From JAMXLO01 sp037201625 (GTDB lineage: Bacteria > Pseudomonadota > Alphaproteobacteria > Acetobacterales > Acetobacteraceae): a DNA stretch of 64,000 nt. Where the stretch lies: positions 682,001-746,000 of the forward strand of contig JBBCGR010000001.1 in assembly GCA_037201625.1 (NCBI GenBank), written 5' to 3'. A program made the translations under genes and the position numbers. The notes under the pieces were generated by a model. That model saw nothing but the letters and a program-made list of their open reading frames with translations, was not told the origin of the DNA and did no database searches. Shown here in pieces: positions 60,746-64,000 of the stretch; position 1 is the first letter of the stretch; every line of letters begins with the position of its first letter.

Positions 60746-63700
60746 GCCTCTCCAGCCCCTTCATACGCCGGCCCGTCGGCACCGCGCTGCTGATCGTCGC
60801 GATCATCCTGCTGGGCGGCACCGCCTATGGGCTGCTGCCGGTGGCGGCACTGCCCAACGTATCGTATCCAACGATATCGGTGACCGCCCAGTTGCCGGGC
60901 GCCGATCCCGAGACCATGGCATCGTCGGTTGCGACACCCCTGGAGCGCCAGTTCGGCCAGATCCCCTATCTGTCGCAGATGACCTCCACCAGTTCGCTGG
61001 GCTACACGTCGATCACGCTGCAATTTGCCCTCAACGACGACATCAATGCGGCGGCACAACTGGTGCAGACAGCGATCAACGCCGCGTCCGGGCAGTTGCC
61101 GAAGGACATGCCCACGCCGCCCACCTATCACGAGACGAACCCGGCCGATGCACCGATCCTCGTGCTCGGACTGACCTCCGACGTGCTGCCGATCACCACG
61201 GTCGACGACTACGCGGAGAGCATCCTGTCGCAGAAGCTGTCGCAGGTGCCGGGCGTCGGCCTGGTCAGCATCGGCGGCGAGCAGCATCCCGCCATCCGCC
61301 TGCAGGTCGACCCTGCCAAGCTGGCCGCCAACGGGCTCGACCTCGAGGATGTCCGCAACGCGCTGACCAATGCCAGCGTCGATCAGCCCAAGGGAACGCT
61401 CTACGGGCCGACCCGCTCCTATTCGCTGCAGACCAACGACCAGATCCTGACGACGGGGGGATGGAACCGGCAGATCATTGCGTATCGCACCAACGGTCCG
61501 ATCCGCGTGTCCGATGTCGGTACCGCGGTGGTCGGGCCGCAGGACCAGACGCTGGCCGGCTGGGTCAATCGTAACCGCGGCATCATCCTTGCCATCCAGC
61601 GCCTGCCGGACGCCAACGTGATCGAGACGGTGAACCGCATCAAGGCGATCCTGCCGGAACTGAAAGCGATCCTGCCGCCGACGATCAACATCTCGGTGAT
61701 CTCCGACCGGACCACGACGATCCGCGCATCGGTGCGCGACGTGCAGTCCACGCTGCTGCTGACCATCGGCCTGGTGGTGGGCGTGATCCTGGTCTTCCTG
61801 CGGAATTTCTGGGCCACCATCATTCCGGGCGTTGCAGTGCCGGTCTCGATCATCGGCACATTCGGCGTCATGTACCTGTTCGGCTACAGCCTGGACAATC
61901 TCTCGCTGATGGGGCTGTCGATCGCGGTCGGCTTCGTGGTCGACGATGCCATCGTGATGGTGGAGAACATCGCGCGACAGCTTGAGGCAGGGAAGCCGCC
62001 GATGCAGGCGGCGCTCGACGGCGCGGCGGAGATCGGCTTCACCATCCTGTCGATGTCGATATCGCTGATCGCGGTGTTCATCCCCCTGCTGCTGATGGGC
62101 GGGCTGGTGGGCCGCATGTTCCAGGAACTGGCGGTGACCGTGACGATCGCCATCGCCATCTCTGGCTTCGTCTCCCTCACGCTGACACCGATGATGGCCG
62201 GCCGCCTGCTGCGCAAGGAACGTCCTGATCAGCAGGGCCGCATCTCGCGCGCGCTCGAACGCTGCTTCGATGCGATGGTCGCAGGCTACGACAGCGTACT
62301 GATCGTCGCGCTCCGCCATCGGCTGGTCACGCTCATGGTGCTGCTCGGCACCGTCGCGCTGACCGGCGTGCTGTTCGTCATCATCCCGAAAGGCTTCTTT
62401 CCCGAGCAGGACACGGGATTGATCCTGGGCGTGACGGAAGTGGCCGAGGACATCTCGCCGGACGGGATGGCGGCGGCGCAGCGGCAGGTGATCGACCTCG
62501 TGCTGCAGGACCCGGCGGTCGAATCGACCGGTGCCTATATCGGTGCCGGCGGCGCCACGTCGACCGAGAACCAGGGCCGGCTGTTCGTCGCGCTCAAGCC
62601 GAAAGCCCAGCGCGCGCCGATCGAGCAGGTGATGGCGCGGATCGACGCGGCGATGAAGAAGCTTGTCGGCATCAGGCTGTTCATGCAGGCGGTGCAGGAC
62701 GTCAACATCGGCGGCAGGCTCACGGCGACGCAGTACCAGTACACGCTGACCGACGTCGACCTGACCGAACTCGACCGCTGGGCGCCCATCATCCAGACCG
62801 CGCTCGGCAAGCTGCCGCAGATCACCGACCTGACGAGCGATCAGCAATCATCGGCCCCGCAACTGATGTTGACGATCGACCGCCAGACCGCCTCGCGCCT
62901 CGGCATCACGCCCGCCAGCATCGACGGCGTGCTGTACGATGCCTTCGGACAGCGGCCGATCGCACAGCTCTACACCAGCCTGAACCAGTACTACGTCATC
63001 ATGCAGGTGCAGCCGGGCCTGCAGATGGGACCCGACGCGCTGGGGCGGATCTACGTCCGGTCGCAGAGTTCGGGGATGGTGCCGCTGAGCGAACTCGTGT
63101 CGCTGCACCAGACCGCGACGCCGCTGTCGATCAACCACCAGGGACAGTTCCCATCGGTCACACTGAGCTTCAACCTGCGTCCCGGCGCGTCGCTCGGTTC
63201 GGCCATTGCCGCGATCGACCAGGCGGTCGCGGCGCTGCATGTGCCGCCCACGCTGCGCGCAGGCTTCCAGGGCAATGCGCTGGCCTTCCAGAGTTCGCTG
63301 GCCAGCACACCGATTCTCATTCTCGCGGCGCTGATCGCGGTCTACATCATCCTGGGCATCCTGTACGAGAACACGATCCACCCCCTCACCATCCTGTCCA
63401 CCCTGCCCTCGGCCGGCGTCGGTGCGCTGCTGACGCTGTGGCTCGCCGGCCTCGGGCTGGATGTGATCGGCATCATCGGCATCATCCTGCTGATCGGTAT
63501 CGTCAAGAAGAACGGCATCATGCTGGTGGACTTCGCGCTTCAGGTGCAGCGCGAGCAGGGCGGCACGGCCGAGCAGGCGATTCACCGCGCGTGCCTGCTG
63601 CGCTTCCGACCGATCCTGATGACCACGATGTGCGCGCTGCTCGGCGGCCTGCCGCTGATGCTCGCCAACGGCACAGGCTCGGAACTGCGCAAGCCCCTCG

Positions 63701-63852
63701 GTTACGCGATGGTCGGCGGCCTCATCCTGTCGCAGGCACTGACGCTGTTCACCACGCCGGTGCTCTACATCTACATGGACCGCCTCTCGGCCCTGCTCGG
63801 CCGCGCGCTTGGCAAACAGCGCGCAACCGCGCCCGCGGCGGCGCACGACTGA
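60742..63852 (+). CDS. RND efflux transporter permease (HAE1/MdtB-like)
   Basis: 1036 residues, full length for RND pumps. It starts at GTG with VSLSSPFIRRPVGTALLIVA and has the twelve-helix pattern with two large periplasmic loops. The proton-relay Asp pair is in SIAVGFVVDDAIVMVENIAR, and the matching Lys is in LIGIVKKNGIMLVDF. GFFPEQDTGLILGV opens the second loop. It exports drugs or organic compounds by proton exchange. No outer-membrane factor gene is seen downstream; a TolC homologue elsewhere must serve. Confidence 0.92.
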   Translation: MSLSSPFIRRPVGTALLIVAIILLGGTAYGLLPVAALPNVSYPTISVTAQLPGADPETMASSVATPLERQFGQIPYLSQMTSTSSLGYTSITLQFALNDDINAAAQLVQTAINAASGQLPKDMPTPPTYHETNPADAPILVLGLTSDVLPITTVDDYAESILSQKLSQVPGVGLVSIGGEQHPAIRLQVDPAKLAANGLDLEDVRNALTNASVDQPKGTLYGPTRSYSLQTNDQILTTGGWNRQIIAYRTNGPIRVSDVGTAVVGPQDQTLAGWVNRNRGIILAIQRLPDANVIETVNRIKAILPELKAILPPTINISVISDRTTTIRASVRDVQSTLLLTIGLVVGVILVFLRNFWATIIPGVAVPVSIIGTFGVMYLFGYSLDNLSLMGLSIAVGFVVDDAIVMVENIARQLEAGKPPMQAALDGAAEIGFTILSMSISLIAVFIPLLLMGGLVGRMFQELAVTVTIAIAISGFVSLTLTPMMAGRLLRKERPDQQGRISRALERCFDAMVAGYDSVLIVALRHRLVTLMVLLGTVALTGVLFVIIPKGFFPEQDTGLILGVTEVAEDISPDGMAAAQRQVIDLVLQDPAVESTGAYIGAGGATSTENQGRLFVALKPKAQRAPIEQVMARIDAAMKKLVGIRLFMQAVQDVNIGGRLTATQYQYTLTDVDLTELDRWAPIIQTALGKLPQITDLTSDQQSSAPQLMLTIDRQTASRLGITPASIDGVLYDAFGQRPIAQLYTSLNQYYVIMQVQPGLQMGPDALGRIYVRSQSSGMVPLSELVSLHQTATPLSINHQGQFPSVTLSFNLRPGASLGSAIAAIDQAVAALHVPPTLRAGFQGNALAFQSSLASTPILILAALIAVYIILGILYENTIHPLTILSTLPSAGVGALLTLWLAGLGLDVIGIIGIILLIGIVKKNGIMLVDFALQVQREQGGTAEQAIHRACLLRFRPILMTTMCALLGGLPLMLANGTGSELRKPLGYAMVGGLILSQALTLFTTPVLYIYMDRLSALLGRALGKQRATAPAAAHD

Positions 63853-63882
63853 AGCCGCGACGCGCCACACCGGCCTATGCGG

Positions 63883-64000
63883 TCAGTGCCCGTAGAGCGT
63901 CTGGATGCTTTCGTGCAGGCGCTGCGACAGGGGCGATGCCGCATAGGCATCCGTCACGACCTCGATATATACGCCGCTGTCCGCCCGCGCGGCGGCTTCG
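63883..64000 (-). CDS. C-terminal end of an unidentified gene, possibly TPP-dependent decarboxylase
   Basis: Only the last ~38 residues before the TGA at 63883-63885 are visible, read from the right edge: ADSGVYIEVVTDAYAASPLS and then QRLHESIQTLYGH. The ending resembles the C-termini of TPP-dependent keto-acid decarboxylases, but this is a weak call from a short segment. It converges on the RND pump with a 30-bp gap. Confidence 0.35.
   Translation of the reverse strand, partial: EAAARADSGVYIEVVTDAYAASPLSQRLHESIQTLYGH

Noticed and set aside
60298..62847. Leftward open frame of 849 codons
   Set aside because: It is the shadow of the RND pump gene.

Overview
The window is GC-rich (by eye close to 70 %) DNA from what looks like an alphaproteobacterium. 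The gene set (tartrate dehydrogenase-like enzyme, Bug-type tricarboxylate receptor, TIGR03619-type flavin enzyme, many GTG/TTG starts, REP-like palindromes in intergenic regions) fits the Acetobacteraceae best. That is an inference from gene content, not a proof. No rRNA, tRNA, CRISPR array, integrase or transposase was recognised. About 57 protein genes are supported, two of them cut by the window edges and one broken by a frameshift.

Layout. 0-18 kb is ordinary mixed chromosome: the C-terminal end of an MmeI-like DNA methyltransferase at the left edge, an AbrB-family membrane protein, a MetE-like enzyme, an NDH-2-like flavoprotein divergent from a MocR-type regulator, a two-gene solute-binding/jelly-roll unit, a frameshifted EamA transporter, a tartrate dehydrogenase-methyltransferase-rhodanese operon, orotate phosphoribosyltransferase, and a large secreted repeat protein. 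18.6-37.9 kb is a dense accessory locus for a surface glycan or glycoconjugate. 38.1-43.4 kb holds a small catabolic group (HAD phosphatase, LLM flavin enzyme, metallo-hydrolase, split TPP-dependent decarboxylase, flavin monooxygenase). 43.6-57 kb holds a DegP-like protease, a GMC oxidoreductase, a ParDE toxin-antitoxin pair, an IlvD/Edd dehydratase, a Uma2 protein, a DehI-family protein, a Bug receptor, an SDR, a TauD-type dioxygenase, two coupled acyl-CoA dehydrogenases and a class I aldolase. 57.6-63.9 kb holds a small secreted protein and an AraC-type regulator beside an RND efflux adaptor/pump pair.

The most interesting part is the 18.6-37.9 kb locus. It combines glycosyltransferases (one with two GT-B halves, four GT2), two polysaccharide pyruvyltransferase-like proteins, an O-methyltransferase and a transglutaminase-like enzyme. 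It also has an acyl carrier protein, a TPR protein with a hydrolase-like nucleophile elbow, three proteins with biotinyl/lipoyl-like sequence (one with a canonical-looking acceptor lysine), and three mutually similar SGNH-hydrolase-like proteins, one lacking the catalytic His. Carrier proteins of two chemistries plus SGNH enzymes inside a glycan locus, without polyketide or dehydrogenase partners, suggest an acyl-decoration system that I do not recognise as described.

The window also carries a family of palindromic intergenic repeats (near 4.6, 7.9, 8.3, 17.9 and 58.1 kb), a perfect 31-bp-arm palindrome near 14.46 kb, and an array of four hairpins at 34.6-34.8 kb whose ends supply the stop codons of both flanking convergent genes.
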